A stretch of DNA of 64,000 nt from Endothia cerciana. Its lineage: Eukaryota; Ascomycota; Sordariomycetes; Diaporthales; Cryphonectriaceae. Shown piece by piece: positions 53,052-64,000 of this stretch (position 1 is the stretch's first letter; each line of letters begins with the position of its first letter). The translations under genes and the position numbers were made by a program. The stretch covers positions 62,001 to 126,000 of the forward strand of contig JALRMH010000069.1 of NCBI GenBank assembly GCA_026119935.1. Reading direction: 5' to 3'. Below the pieces are notes generated by a model, which was given only the letters and a program-made list of their open reading frames with translations, was not told the origin of the DNA and did no database searches.

Positions 53052-55083
53052 TTAGACCTGGTCGAGCTTGCCATGCTCAGGAGTGCTCGTGGTATCAACA
53101 GGTTTGAACCGCACGCGAAATGGGGGTCGTTCCCAGAACGCGAGGTACTTGTAATGCTCGTCAAACGACACTCCATCCTGACCTGGCACTGCTTCCAGGT
53201 CGAAATGCCACAGAACCTTGGCGAGGAACAGACGGAGCACAGCCAGGGCTATACTCGAGCCTGTGCAGGCTCGGGTTCCCTGGTTGAAAGGCATAGAAGC
53301 TTTGAGGTTATCATCCTTGAACTTATGGTCGAAACGAGGGTGGTCCGGCGCCAGCCAGCGCTCGGGACGGAACCCAAGGGGCTCTGCAAAGAAGCGCGGG
53401 CTCCTTGCGGCGGCGAAATGACTGTATTGGCAAATGACCTGTTTTTTGGGGGTCAATATAGGAGACGGTTTAACGAGGGCTCATGAATAGACACTGACTC
53501 CTTTTGGGATAAACCTCCCGTCAACCACAGCACCAGGGCTTACGCGTGGCAGCCCGTCAACAGTATCTGGGTGCATCCGGAGGCTCTCGTCGATACAAGC
53601 TTGCAGATACTTCAAAGTCGCCGTTGTGTCGGTACTGATCTCGTCTGAGTCTTTGAACGCTGACCCCACCTCCTCCACCAGAGTTGCATAAACGCGTGGC
53701 TCCTTGAGGAGTTGACAGATAACAGAGTACGACTGGTGCGACATGGGCTGCCAGCCAGCCAGAAGCAGTTGCCCTGCTACATTTTGCAAATGGTATATCT
53801 GCTTTTTGTCCTTGGGCTCAGGCTTATCAGACGGGACCAGCTGCTCAAAGTAGTCGAGATGCTCCGTCTTGCCCCTACGGCCGATACGTATCTTGACGTC
53901 TTCGCCATTCATCTTGATAAGGCGAGGCACGGACAGCCATACGGATGGAGGGATGCAAAGGTATATGAGGGGCGTGAGAATGCGGAATTTCGCCGTGACA
54001 TTGGTCATCGCCCCGAAGAAGTTCAGCTTCAGAGCCGTATCAAGGAATACCGAGCTCTTCGCTAGAAATGTCTCATCAGCGAGGCCAAGCTGAAGGAAGG
54101 GTCTGGCGTGCGTACCATCTCGCACATGACCCATGTCCTGGCTATATGTCATGTCTGCAGAGAGATCTAACGCCAGCCACTCCGTCCAGAGTCGCAGGTC
54201 GACCCCCTTCTGTTGTGCGCCGACCTCTATCAGCCTCTTTATGAAAAGGTCAATGTGCTTCTGGACAGTAGCCTCTTTCGCCCTGAAGTTCTTGGTGCTG
54301 AAAGCCGGTGCCAGCTTCTTGGCTGTCTCTCGATGCTTGGCGGGATTTGTCTCCCATGTGATGCCGCCGTCTCCTGTGTCCAGGGGATCATACCCGGGCT
54401 GTACGAACAGCTCCATGTTCCTGACGTGTGGAAGGTATATGTCTGGGCAGGCCAACTCAGTCAATGTCTGAAGCAGCCTGGAATGATCTCACAGAGGAGT
54501 GTGTGTGCCGAACCTCGTGCTGCCTGAGGGTTGCCGAAAACAAGCTCATTTGGAGCAATGCGGACAATGTCACCTACACATTGTGTCAGTCTCTTCTTCC
54601 CCAGTAGAGAGCTTCAGCAAGAAGATGTTGTCTTCACCATATCGTTTGAGTGTATCCTCTATGATCCATGGGTACCGTCCCGTGACACTGAGAACCAGGA
54701 GGATACGTCAACCAGGAGCTCTGCTGCTGCGACGACTTCCACCACCGCTCGAAGAGGAGTTGACCGCTTCCAAGCGAGGACGGTTCACCGGGTACGTACT
54801 TACCTTGCGTAGGCCCACCATAAATCAGTAACAGCAGCCAGTTTTGGACCGGGATACTTGGAGAGAGGGTGAAAGTAAAGTCTGTAAATGACTTTGGCTA
54901 CGCAATACGCAACAATCTAGTAACATGAGCAGGGGTTAGATTCATACCAACATAGACGGTAGTTATTACACTACGAGGGCTCACCGATGCGCCTGTAGCA
55001 GCCAGAAATCGACCCATAGGCATGCTGGTGCTTAGCCAGCCCCCCAGGTAGCCCTGAAGTGACGTCTCTGGGGGTTTGGACAT
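53052..55083 (-). CDS. cytochrome P450 monooxygenase (P450-2)
   Basis: Six exons, complement(join(53052..53438, 53499..54442, 54514..54573, 54638..54687, 54804..54916, 54985..55083)), 550 residues. Features: hydrophobic anchor around residues 25-50, YFHPLSKYPGPKLA, LKRYGDIVRIAPNEL, helix K region ESLRMHPDT, GFRPERWLAPDH and the heme loop FNQGTRACTG. The helix I region reads AGQLLLAGWQPMSHQ, without the usual acidic-Thr pair, as in P450-1. Exons 2-4 have exactly the lengths and phases of exons 2-4 in P450-1 (113, 50, 60 nt), so the two are paralogues; P450-2 has lost two later introns or never gained them. The donor at 54513 is GTTCGG, weak. It lies tail-to-tail with the synthetase half, with the tRNA between. 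Confidence 0.88.
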
Positions 55084-55656
55084 GGCGACTGGCTCAGATT
55101 ACCCACAGGTTGACTCCTGCGATGGCGGGTTGATTTCTGGGAATCAATCACACTCGATAGACTCGGATGGAGGCGGAGGATTCTCGGGAGCGCTGATGGC
55201 CTGGACCACAATGTGCAGGAGCTGTGAAAAGAAAGGAGCTGGTGTCCAGAAGGAACTCAATATTGCAGCGTGCATGCAGGCATGTGAAACATGGTATTAG
55301 TGTTTATGTCATCCAACAGGAGGAAACCCGGCGTTCCTTTGCTTCAAGTAGAAGGCTTGGGATTATGCCCCGGAACTCCGGAACCTAATACAGTAAAGAC
55401 GCGCCACGCGCTGAAGATGGTAGGGCCAACCAATCACGTTTCTTTAAATAATACCGACATTCAAGGCATTATGCAGAGTGTCATGTCATGATCGGGTTCG
55501 CTGTTGCGGACTGTTGGGGGGGGGGGGTCCTCTAAATATGTAATTTTTTCCATACTCAGACCCAGACCCCGTGGGCATCTTACATGTGTGTGTGCAATAG
55601 GTATTGCCTGCGAAACCATAATCCCTTCTTTTCTTTTCCTTTTCTCCTTCTTCTTC

Positions 55657-55688
<32 letters not shown>

Positions 55689-55803
55689 TTTTTTGTTTTG
55701 TTTTTTGCGGTGCCGTTGCCTATCCTTGAGCATACGGAGTCGTCTCGAAGCTTGACAATATCGATTCGGCGGCAAATTAGTAGATGATCAACGACTTAAC
55801 ATC
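55084..55803. promoter_or_regulatory. bidirectional promoter, P450-2 and rhodopsin-domain gene
   Basis: 720 bp between divergent starts. Includes a G tract (55516-55526), a CTT/T-rich pyrimidine run (about 55620-55705) close to the rhodopsin-gene start and typical of fungal core promoters. Confidence 0.5.
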
Positions 55804-57130
55804 ATGGGTTATTCATTCGAGGATGTCATCCAGACCCCTTCTGAGGGCCAGATTGTCATTCTAGTCCTCATTACCATTCCCCTGTGTATTCTGGCTACCA
55901 TACTGCGTGTGGTCGCTACCAAGCAGGGAGGTCGAAAGTTGTCCTGGGATGACCTCTTTGCTGTGCTGGCTCTGGTCGGCTTCCTGGTGTATGCGATCTG
56001 TCCACTTGCGGGTAAGTCAGGCCACCTGGGCAGCTGTCACGTCTGTTTTGTAGCCAATGCTTCACATTGAGGAGAGAACCCGCGGCTGGTCTTGCGCTCT
56101 CCGTCTTAGCCTTGGCCGTCGCAGCCGACATGAGCGACTACGACGTGGAGGTCCTCAGCGCCAAGGTGAGTGTCGTGCCGCTTGAGCAGTCGGGCATCGC
56201 CAGACTCGACTCGGCTAAGTGAGACAACAGCTTGCATACATCGTGACTCCGTTCTTCTACGTCAACCAGTTGTTCGCCAAGGGCAGCCTGTTCATTCTCT
56301 ACTACCGAATCTTCCAGACTGACCCCACTTTCAAAATATGGGTCTATGTGCTCGCCACCATCCACGTGTGCTGGTTCTTTACCTTTCTCTTCATGGTCTT
56401 GTTCTTGTGCAATCCCATCTCCAAGTGGTGGGATGTGGAGGGCACCCAGCCGGGTTCGTGCATCGACGGAAACGCATTCCTGGTTTCGGAGGAGACCATC
56501 AACTCGGCCATGGACTTTGCCATGATTGCACTCGCAGCCTACGTGGTCCAGAAGCTGCAGATGAAGAGGTTCGTGAAGACGAAGCTCACGTTTATCTTCG
56601 TGATGGGGGGCCTGTCCGGTGTGATAGGCTTTGTCAAGATTGGACTGGTCTACTCCGCGGCCAATACTGCTGGGCGTGAGTTGTGACCCCCCCTCCTATT
56701 CACCTGCGTATTACCTGATGCTGATCCGGTCCTATGCAATATAGAGGAAAACAACAGCAATGCGTTCTGGGATCTCTTACAGATGGCAACCAGCATCTTC
56801 TGCGCCTGCGCACCGATGTACAAGTCCTTCATTCCGCTACAAAATATCTGGAGGCGTGTCGCGTCGTCGATGAGGTCCTGGGGCAACAAGACCCGCCTGT
56901 ATCTGATCATCCCCACATCGAGCAAGGGAGAGGCATTGACAGGAAGCGGCGAGACTTCAGGCCGCAAAGGTGTCGCGCAGACGGCTCAGGATGGGGCCCG
57001 CTTCTTCCGTGGCTCGCAGACCGAATACACTTGGTTCGATGGCGAGCTGGTGGACGACATCCAACTATCGAACCGAGACCCTTCTGAGTCAAAGCATGGA
57101 CGAGTTGCACAAACTGTTGACATGGTATAA
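55804..57130 (+). CDS. fungal rhodopsin-domain integral membrane protein
   Basis: Four exons, join(55804..56011, 56077..56165, 56231..56675, 56745..57130), 375 residues with about seven hydrophobic helices. The start (VILVLITIPLCILATILRVV, then RKLSWDDLFAVLAL) and the middle (LFAKGSLFILYYRIFQ; CNPISKWW; GSCIDGNAF) are the signature of the PF20684-type fungal rhodopsin domain. There is no retinal-binding lysine motif that I can recognise, as usual for this family. The C terminus is a hydrophilic cytosolic tail rich in Ser and Gly. Function of such proteins is unknown; some sit in secondary-metabolite clusters. The first acceptor (GAGAG, 56076) is the least certain splice; the others (CAACAG, ATATAG) are clear. 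Confidence 0.82.
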
Positions 57131-59350
57131 TACCCAGCGGCTGGTTGAAAGACTTTTCGTATGTGTGCCAGAGTTAAATCCAGATAGGAGGCCAGGGTTA
57201 AGCCCTCGGCCGAGGTGGGGGAATACAACAAGCACAGGTATCTGCGAATAGTTTGAAAGCAGCCCATAAACGACCGAGGAACTTGTCTGGAGAGGCGAGT
57301 GATAATACAATTGCCTGAATACCAGAAGCACGTGTACACAACACACAAATTTTCAAATGTTCAGTGTAATGGTGGATTCTGTTCCGAGACACTAGGAACT
57401 CAGTAATTTTATATCCTGTCGGCTGGGTAATAATTATACATATCTGTATTCTCGATACCATACCGAGTAGCCTTTGATATCGCTAAAGTCCCCATACTAT
57501 TTGTATTCATAGCAACTTACCAAGAGCCGAAGTAGGAAATTATTAGCGAATACCCGATGTTGAACCTTTTTGCCCCGTGATGCACCATAAACAGCTGTAC
57601 AATGCAAAGGAGTATGCGTGCCTTGACTAGCATATTACGACAAACAATACTTATAAGTGTGCCACCCCGTTTATCCCTCTCTTTCTCTCTCACTCTCTCT
57701 TTTTATTTTATTTTATTTTCTTTATTTTTGGCTCCTTGAGGAACACTCCGGATGACTCGTTGCAGGGGCCAGCCCGAACACTGCTGCAACCATGACCTTT
57801 CCTCGGCTCATAATTCTTTTAGATAAGAACATCATCCGGACCGAAAGCCCGTCGTGGGGTGATAAGAATTATCCATTGGCGCGTAAAAGCCCTCAGTCTG
57901 TCCACATTGTTTACAGCACGTCATTCACATTATAGACAGTGGGAAGCACGACATCGATAGCGGCGGCCGCACCAGCGGCTGGGGCTCGAGAGTGGACGGA
58001 AGGGGTTTATACAGGATATCAGACAGCTGGTTGCGGTGTGGCAAAGAGCTCTTGGTATATCGGTGAATTTACAGGTCGTGTCTTGCCCCTCGAGGTATAC
58101 CCAGACAGCTGACGTCTCGTTGTTGATATCTGCAAGCCTAAGGAGTTTCCGATAGGATTAAAATCGCAGGCGATTTCTAGGACTCTACCCCTTTAGACAA
58201 ATCTCTCTTCTGTTCTTTTGATTTCCCCCCCCCACTTAACTCCCAGACAAGGAGACGCGGCTCAAGAGGAAAGAAGCAGGAATCCAGATAAAAGCGTATT
58301 TTTTCTTGTAGGCTGGGGATGATGAGGACGCGTAGTCAGGCCCAAGGATGCGCCGAGTCACTGTTACTTTATACCCACCCTCGCCAAGAGAAGCGGATAT
58401 GTGGTGCATATTCTTCTGGATGAGATGACGACCAGTGCTGTCTGCCTGCTTTAAACTTCTGCAGGCATGAAATTACCCTCTTTCCTAACGAGCCCTAATC
58501 TTACACGTAGTTTCACAGCACTAGAATACGTGGTTGGGTGTTCGGCTCGGCAGTTATCAGGCATCGAAGCTGTTCAGCCCGAAATCCTGCAAGAACCACA
58601 CACAGAATCAAGAGCTACCACTGGCTTCATTTTGGATGCCGCCGACGGTAGATTGGTAGTTGACGTCACCCCAGGGCTGGTGTTTGTGGAGCTCTAGGTT
58701 CACCAAAGTCGTCGCCGATAATCATGTCACAGAGGGTGCACAGCGGCGCCACAACAACCGCCGGCCTCCCGAATTCGAAATTCACTCATGGCTGGGTGGA
58801 CTAGAGAGTCAAGCCCTGTCCCTGCGCGGGTGGTACTATATGTAAAAAAAGGTCAAATACCAAGCGTATGTAAAGCTGCGACGATCGTTGAAGCTCTTTG
58901 GGGCATCCAGCCACCCCTCTCTGGTGGCCTCGTGGGCATTGTCCTTGTCGCAATGGATCTTTGACAAGGGTAAGTAAGTTCAGATAAGTCTGAAAGACTG
59001 AAAAAACTCGGTGGGGACTTGAAATCACTGAGAGATGGTTGGTTTCCTTCCCTCCCCCAACCCTTGTTCAGAACAGGGGGTAGCTGTGGCTCCTCCCACG
59101 TACCCGAGTCTTCCACTCGACGTCACAAAACCCAGTCACCACCACAACAAACCACCACAATACATGCATGTCCTCAACACACGCGCGCGTGGGAATCAGA
59201 CCTCGCGCGGACCCCATCATCATCATCACATTCTCTACACAGCAGCTTTTTGTCGCAACTGGTTTCACTCTCTGACCGCAGACACTAGCTCAGAACACCA
59301 AAACTACCAAGTCAGGTGAGGTGACGGGCATCATCTCCAAGGATAGTCCC
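57131..59350. other. 2.2-kb intergenic region
   Basis: No supportable gene. Contains a TC-rich then TTTTA-type AT-rich run (57676-57730) and an otherwise mixed composition. The right end is the upstream region of the hypothetical gene at 59351. Confidence 0.5.
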
Positions 59351-60463
59351 ATGCGTCCCAACGACAGATTCCAGAGAAGAACACCCGACCAGCGACGGGG
59401 GTGGGCCCGCCCTCCTCCAGACGACGCCGGGGTCCTGTCACACGACGAAGATGAGGTGGCCCTTCCGAAGAGGTGCCGTCGAGGGCCCACACTAGCGGCT
59501 GTGCAGGGCAGCAAGCGGAGGTATCGAGAAGGCGAGGCGGGCGATCCGGAGGGCGGTGCAGAGGGCCGTCGGCCTGCGCCGTCGCGGAAGCGGGCCCGGG
59601 TCGCGGATCACCTCGACGGCACGCGAGATCCTGAACAGGTCGTGAGCGACGACGCCTCCCGGCCCGCCGACATACCAGAGCAGCACGTGGGGCCTTAGGG
59701 AGGAAATCCCATCGCTGCGGGGAGGGCGGCGCGCAAGAGGAGGCCGAGTTGGGTGGGGGACGACGACACGGGCACGGGCGCGGGCGCGAAACGGAGGAGG
59801 GCGGGGCCTGACGGTGGGCACACCTACGAGGCTTGGTCGGACTCGAGCAGCGAGGAGTCGTCGCCGGGGATGGCAGCCGCCTGGGAGCTAGCTGGAGCCG
59901 GCTCGTCCTCCGAGCCGTCATCCCCGGGCCCCAAGACACCGTCACACAAAGACGTGGCTGGGCTCAACATCGCATCCCCAGACACACAGCGCCGGGGCTT
60001 CCCATACCAGCAACGGGCACAGCGGATCGCCGGGCCTGCCGCCCCTGGCCCTGAGCTGCCAGGGTCGATCACCGCCACGGCGCACCCACACCACTCGGCT
60101 CACCCGCTGTTACACCACAACCTGCTCCCCTTGCGGGTCGACACGCCACGTCCGGAGCTGCCGCCTACGCCGGACTTCATGCGCTTCCTTGGCACGGGTC
60201 CGTCTCCCTTGAGGCACCTGTCGGGTATGCTAGCCACGGCGGCGGTTTCCGGCCGGGAGAGGCGCCTCTTGAACAGGGCTGACAGCTTCGGTACCCCGCC
60301 GGAGTCGCCAGTCCGGCATGCTTCTGCGGCCGCTGGTCGGGGATGGGAAGGACAGGACCAAGGGGTTGACACCGAGTGTGTCATGAGTGACGAGGTCTCT
60401 CAGATGGCCGATGGGTTGTCTGACGTCGACCGTGGCCGCCCGATCCGCTGTCGTACGCTGTAG
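59351..60463 (+). CDS. disordered hypothetical protein, two-exon model
   Basis: Two coding-like frames follow each other on the plus strand: 59351-59698 (MRPNDRFQRRTPDQRRG) and an open frame through 60463. A 51-nt intron (59687-59737, donor GTGGGG, acceptor CAAG) joins them in phase and gives 353 residues, but it lacks a clear branch site, so a frameshift or two genes is possible. The product is basic and disordered. It contains several nuclear-signal-like clusters (PKRCRRGP, RKRARVADH, AKRRRAGPD, RKRRPSW in the unspliced frame), a Ser/Glu patch (YEAWSDSSSEESSPG) and Pro-rich repeats (SPGPKTPSHK; RPELPPTPDFMRFLG). A nuclear regulatory protein is a guess; I recognise no domain. Confidence 0.5.
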
Positions 60464-60925
60464 AGACGAGACGGTGATGGCGGGCCGAAGCGGGAGGACG
60501 AGGTGGTTTGGTCACTGTAGCTTGCGGCGCTGATTATCCCGAGAGGAATGAGCTTGACACCCGGCCCCCTCTGGGCGTGTAGTCGACCATTAATAACTAT
60601 AGCGAATCCAGTAGTATCGATTCTCACATCACTATGAGGGGGTAGTAACATTAGGAGCTGGGTCGGGCTGTAGCAAGTAGGCGCCTCACCCAGACTACGC
60701 TGTGCACGACTTGCGCAACCGTCGACAAGGATGCTTTCAGAATGAAGAATACAAGGACGGGTGAGCCAGGCACAGGCCCTGCTTTGGCAATCACGGAGAT
60801 GTCGTTCCTATACCCCAAACCAGAACACCAGTTCCGAACGCCGTCGAACAAAAAGACCCAGTCATCGTTACAATGCATTTCAAATTTATTCCGCAGAGCA
60901 CAAGGAGACGGGAAGGCATCCCCAC
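60464..60925. other. convergent 3' intergenic region
   Basis: Between the stop of the plus-strand hypothetical gene and the stop of the minus-strand EAF gene; no gene seen. Confidence 0.5.
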
Positions 60926-62810
60926 TCAGTCCTCCTCGCTGACCGAGCTTTCGGAGTCAACGTCCATGTCCTCAACCGCGCCCATCTCCTCCTCCAGCAT
61001 CGCCAAGAGCTCTTCTTCCCCGGGCGGCTCCTCCTCGTCGACATCATTCGCCGCCACGTGACCCTCCGCCTCAGGCTGCCTGCCCACCGGGCTCGGCAGC
61101 TTGAATGCACCGCCCGCGCTGGCCTCCGCCGCCTCATCCTCAATGATCAAGACATCCTCGTCGTCTTCCGCGTCAGCATCATCATCCGACTCCCCGCTGG
61201 AGCCAGCCTGGTTCGCCATGAACTCCGAGAAGCGGCGGATCGTCGTCGGATACGGACTCGTCTCCTTGGCGGCGGGGACAGGTATGACCGTCGGGGGTTG
61301 CGGGTCCGGATATTCCACCAGCAGCCCACCGTCGTCGTCGTCGTATTCCTCCGAGTCGGCGGGGGACTGGGGGCGTTTCGGTCTCGACCCCTCTTTCTTG
61401 GCGGGCTCCTCCTTCTTGGTAGGCTCTTCCTTCTTCTTGAGAGGCTCCTCCTTCTTGAGAGGCTCCTCCTTGGTAGGTTCCTCTCTCTTCCTGAGGGGCT
61501 CGTCCTTCTTCCTGACAGGCCCGTCCCTCTTCCTGACAGGCTCCTCCCTCTTCTTGATAGGTTCGTCCCTCTTCTTGACAGGTTCCTCCCTCTTCTTGAC
61601 AGGCTCGTCCCTCTTCCTGACAGGTTCCTCCCTCTTCTTGACAGGCTCGTCCCTCTTCTTGACAGGCTCCTCCCTCTTCTTGACAGGCTCGTCCCTTTTC
61701 TTGACGGGCTCGTCCCTCTTCCTGACGGGCTCGTCCCTCTTCCTGAGAGGCTCGTCCTTCTTCCTGATAGGCTCCTCCCTCTTCTTGAGAGGCTCGTCTT
61801 TCTTCCTGAGAGGCTCCTGTTTGTTCTTGGTAGGGTCCGCTTTGCTCCTGGTTGGCTCCTCCTTCCTCCTGGCAGGCTCCTCCTTCCTGGTGGGCTCCCA
61901 CTTCTTCTTGATGGGCTCATCCTTCCTCTTGGGGGGTTCCTCCCTCTTCCTCATGAGGGGCTCCTCTCTCTTCCTCATGGGGGGTTCCTCTCTCTTCCTC
62001 ATGGGCTCCTCCTTCCTGGTGGGCTCCCACTTCTTCTTGTTGGGCTCCTCCTTCCTCCTGGGGGACTCCTCCTCCTCCTTGATGGTCTCGAGCCTCGTCC
62101 TCGAGTGCGTCAGTGGTGGTGCAGCGCTCCTCTTGCTCTGGACCATGCCTGCGTTCTTGACGGCATTCTTTGCCTTGGCGGCCTTGAGGGCCGAGCCGGT
62201 CGCCCTGCCGGGGCCCCTCCTGTCTTGCGTGGACACCTTTATGTTGCTGTCGAGGTGTGGGTGCTCCTCCCGCAGGCTCTCGGCGTTGTTGTTCGAGGGC
62301 GTCCGTGTCAGGTTCATGTTGAAGGTGGAGTCGACGCGGTGTAGCACGAAGGCCTTGCGCTGCGGGTCGAAGACAAGGGCATATTGGTTGTCCTTTGCGG
62401 TCCGGGTGCCCCTGTAGGCATACCTGCCGCCGTCATCCGTGTACGTGAGGCTGTAGGAGGTGCTACTGGAGGCGGAGGAGGAGGCGGAGGTGGGGGTGGA
62501 GGCAGAGGCAGAGGCAGAGGCGGAGGCGGAGGCGGAGGCGGAGGAAGAGGAGGGGACGGATCTCAGTCTGGCGGCGCGGGGGGCATTGTCGGTGGAGAGG
62601 GCCGGTCTGTGATTATCTGGAGAGAGGCAGGGAGAGGTGGCCTGGTCAGTCTCCAGCTTTGGGACAAGGAGGGGAGCAGACGGGCGCACATCTGATAGCT
62701 GTCAGGATCTCCTTGCGAGATTTACCCATCAGCTCGTCGCTGAGGATGACAGGGTATTTGGCTGGCTTGGTAGGGTCAATAATGCCTGGAGGAGTGGCGG
62801 TGGCGGCCAT
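60926..62810 (-). CDS. EAF-family transcription elongation factor with hexapeptide repeat
   Basis: Two exons, complement(join(60926..62616, 62690..62810)), 603 residues. The N-terminal EAF (ELL-associated factor) domain spans about 1-145: IDPTKPAKYPVILSDELMGK, RYNHRPALSTDNAPRAARL and YALVFDPQRKAFVLHRVDST followed by FNMNLTRTP, interrupted by a Ser/Ala run. EAF proteins bind ELL and help RNA polymerase II elongate. The middle (about 230-430) is a long run of charged hexapeptides of the form EP-x-[KR]-[KR]-[RDE] (for example EPVKKRDEPVKKREEPVKK). The last 150 residues are acidic and Ser-rich (EDVLIIEDEAAEA; MDVDSESSVSEED), as in other EAFs, where this region can activate transcription. The splice (GTGCGC..CCAG with a CTGAC branch) restores Tyr in IRYNHR. 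Confidence 0.9.
61394..62080. repeat. 18-nt coding minisatellite in the EAF gene
   Basis: About 35 in-frame units, mostly 18 nt with some 15- and 21-nt variants, read on the minus strand as EPVKKR/EPVRKRD-type hexapeptides. The central units (about 61500-61800) are nearly identical; outer ones diverge, which points to recent unequal exchange in the centre. Confidence 0.9.
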
Positions 62811-64000
62811 GATGACGGAACGCGAGCTCATGGCGCAGAGGAACGGTAAGGAGGGAGATAAGAGGCAGGGGCACAATGGCTTGCGGCGATGGTCAGGTCA
62901 GGGACCAAGATTTGACATTGCCTGACAAGACCGGTCTGGGAGCAGAAGTGAGGAGCCCAGGACAGTGAGCAGCTGGTGATCGTGAGGTGGAGTTGAGGTG
63001 AAGGGAGCCCGGGGGTTTCTGAGTTGGACGGATGAAGCTTGGGGCCCTTAGATAATGCTGGGGCGATCTGCAGTTTCAGTGGGGGGGAAGGGCGGGCACC
63101 GGCACGGCAGGGCTGGGTCGCCTGCTGATCACGAGGGCCCCGGGGGGCATCCCAGGCGTCTTTGTGCCTTGAGGCCAGACTACGACGTGGCGGCTGGGGT
63201 TCCCTGACAAGTAGCTATGTGCTATGTACTTACTATTCACTCCGTACGTCGTGTAGTGTAGCAGGGGTTTTGGGCATCTCGACGTGAATTGGGCACGGCA
63301 CTTCACTTCACTTCACTTCATTTCGTCGACTCTGTGAACGACGGCCCACAATTCAAACATGGTAGAAAATTGTAGAATGTGTCGAGGTTAGACAGAACGT
63401 CGACCGTAGCAGCAGCACCCCCTCCAGAGCTCTGTCAAGCTTCGACTCCTCCACCACCGCCATCAATTGGACAGAGGAAGCCCCTCGGTAAGACTTAGAC
63501 AACAGACGACGACACCACCACCACCACCACCACCAGCACCACCACCAGCGAAAGCAGCCTGCTTTATTCCTCCACCATGGCCACTCCATTCACTAAACAG
63601 AGGAAGCCTCTTGGTGAAAAGGCCGGGAAAGACACCACGAGCCATGGACCGCGGGTCGAGCGCGGCTTCCATCGTCTTTGGGTCTGTTTCGAAACAGCAG
63701 CTAGAATAATCCATAGGGCCTAGCAGACAGGCGGAAACGCCCGAAAACTATAATTGGTCGGTTTTCGGCTTGCGTCAGCCGGTTGCCTCGCTTTAGGCAG
63801 TCGTGGGTTGCTGGTGACAAGAGACATTTCCCTGGGGTTCTCTGTTCAGATCTTGTATCTATCACTGGCAGCATCCTTGCTGTCACCTGCTGAGGAAACA
63901 TCTCGAGGCGACCGACAGTCACAAAGAGGACCTCAGTCAGAGGCAAGCCGGTTGGTAGATAGATCCCTCTTTCTCCAGTACCCAGGCGGTTTATTTTTAG
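62811..64000. other. right-edge intergenic region
   Basis: EAF promoter at the left. Contains a CACTT pentanucleotide run (63299-63320) and a CAC run (63509-63549). A 47-codon plus-strand frame from ATG 63577 (MATPFTKQRKPLGEKAG) and a related segment about 115 bp upstream (GQRKPLGK) hint at a small exon or duplicated coding fragment, but the evidence is thin. Confidence 0.4.
63299..63320. repeat. CACTT pentanucleotide repeat
   Basis: Four to five tandem units. Confidence 0.8.

Noticed and set aside
61101..62417. 438-codon plus-strand Ser/Leu/Phe repeat frame and a second long Leu-rich plus-strand frame
   Set aside because: Antisense shadows of the EAF hexapeptide array.
1..64000. CRISPR array or bacterial operon features
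   Set aside because: Intron-rich eukaryotic genes throughout; tandem repeats found are contiguous microsatellites without spacers.

Overview
The window looks like nuclear DNA of a filamentous ascomycete (Pezizomycotina, most likely a sordariomycete). It has GC-rich coding DNA, many short introns (about 55-100 nt) with GTRNGT donors, CTRAY branch sites and YAG acceptors, long disordered proteins, and fungal families such as LAS17, Rgd1-type RhoGAP, Sen1 and the fungal rhodopsin domain. I built the gene models by hand. Every multi-exon CDS given as a join stays in frame across its splices, but none was tested by search or RNA data.

From 0 to 34 kb lies a mostly housekeeping block: a probably mitochondrial protein of unknown function, eIF1A, LAS17/WASP, a 64-residue protein, two small secreted proteins, an F-BAR/RhoGAP protein (Rgd1), aspartate-semialdehyde dehydrogenase (Hom2), a long disordered protein and the Sen1 helicase. 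Intergenic DNA here is long and full of simple repeats and homopolymers. From 34 to 37.7 kb is a gene-poor, more AT-rich stretch.

From 37.7 to 57.1 kb lies an accessory region that resembles a rearranged secondary-metabolite cluster: an amino-acid permease, a decayed C-terminal piece of a fungal transcription factor, an aldo-keto reductase fused to a RidA domain, a P450, a headless C-A-T-R half of a hybrid PKS-NRPS joined to an MFS-transporter stub, a tRNA-Lys gene, a second paralogous P450 and a rhodopsin-domain membrane protein. No PKS half is present, so the original product cannot be inferred, and the synthetase half may be inactive or work in a new way.

The most unusual element is the tRNA-Lys(CTT) gene at 52039-52187. 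Besides a normal 19-nt anticodon-loop intron it carries a 57-nt insertion exactly between the T stem and T loop. That insertion has every hallmark of a spliceosomal intron (GTATGT, CTAAC, CAG), and removing both inserts leaves exactly 73 nt of tRNA.

From 57 to 64 kb the housekeeping character returns: a disordered hypothetical gene and an EAF-family elongation-factor gene with a large hexapeptide repeat.
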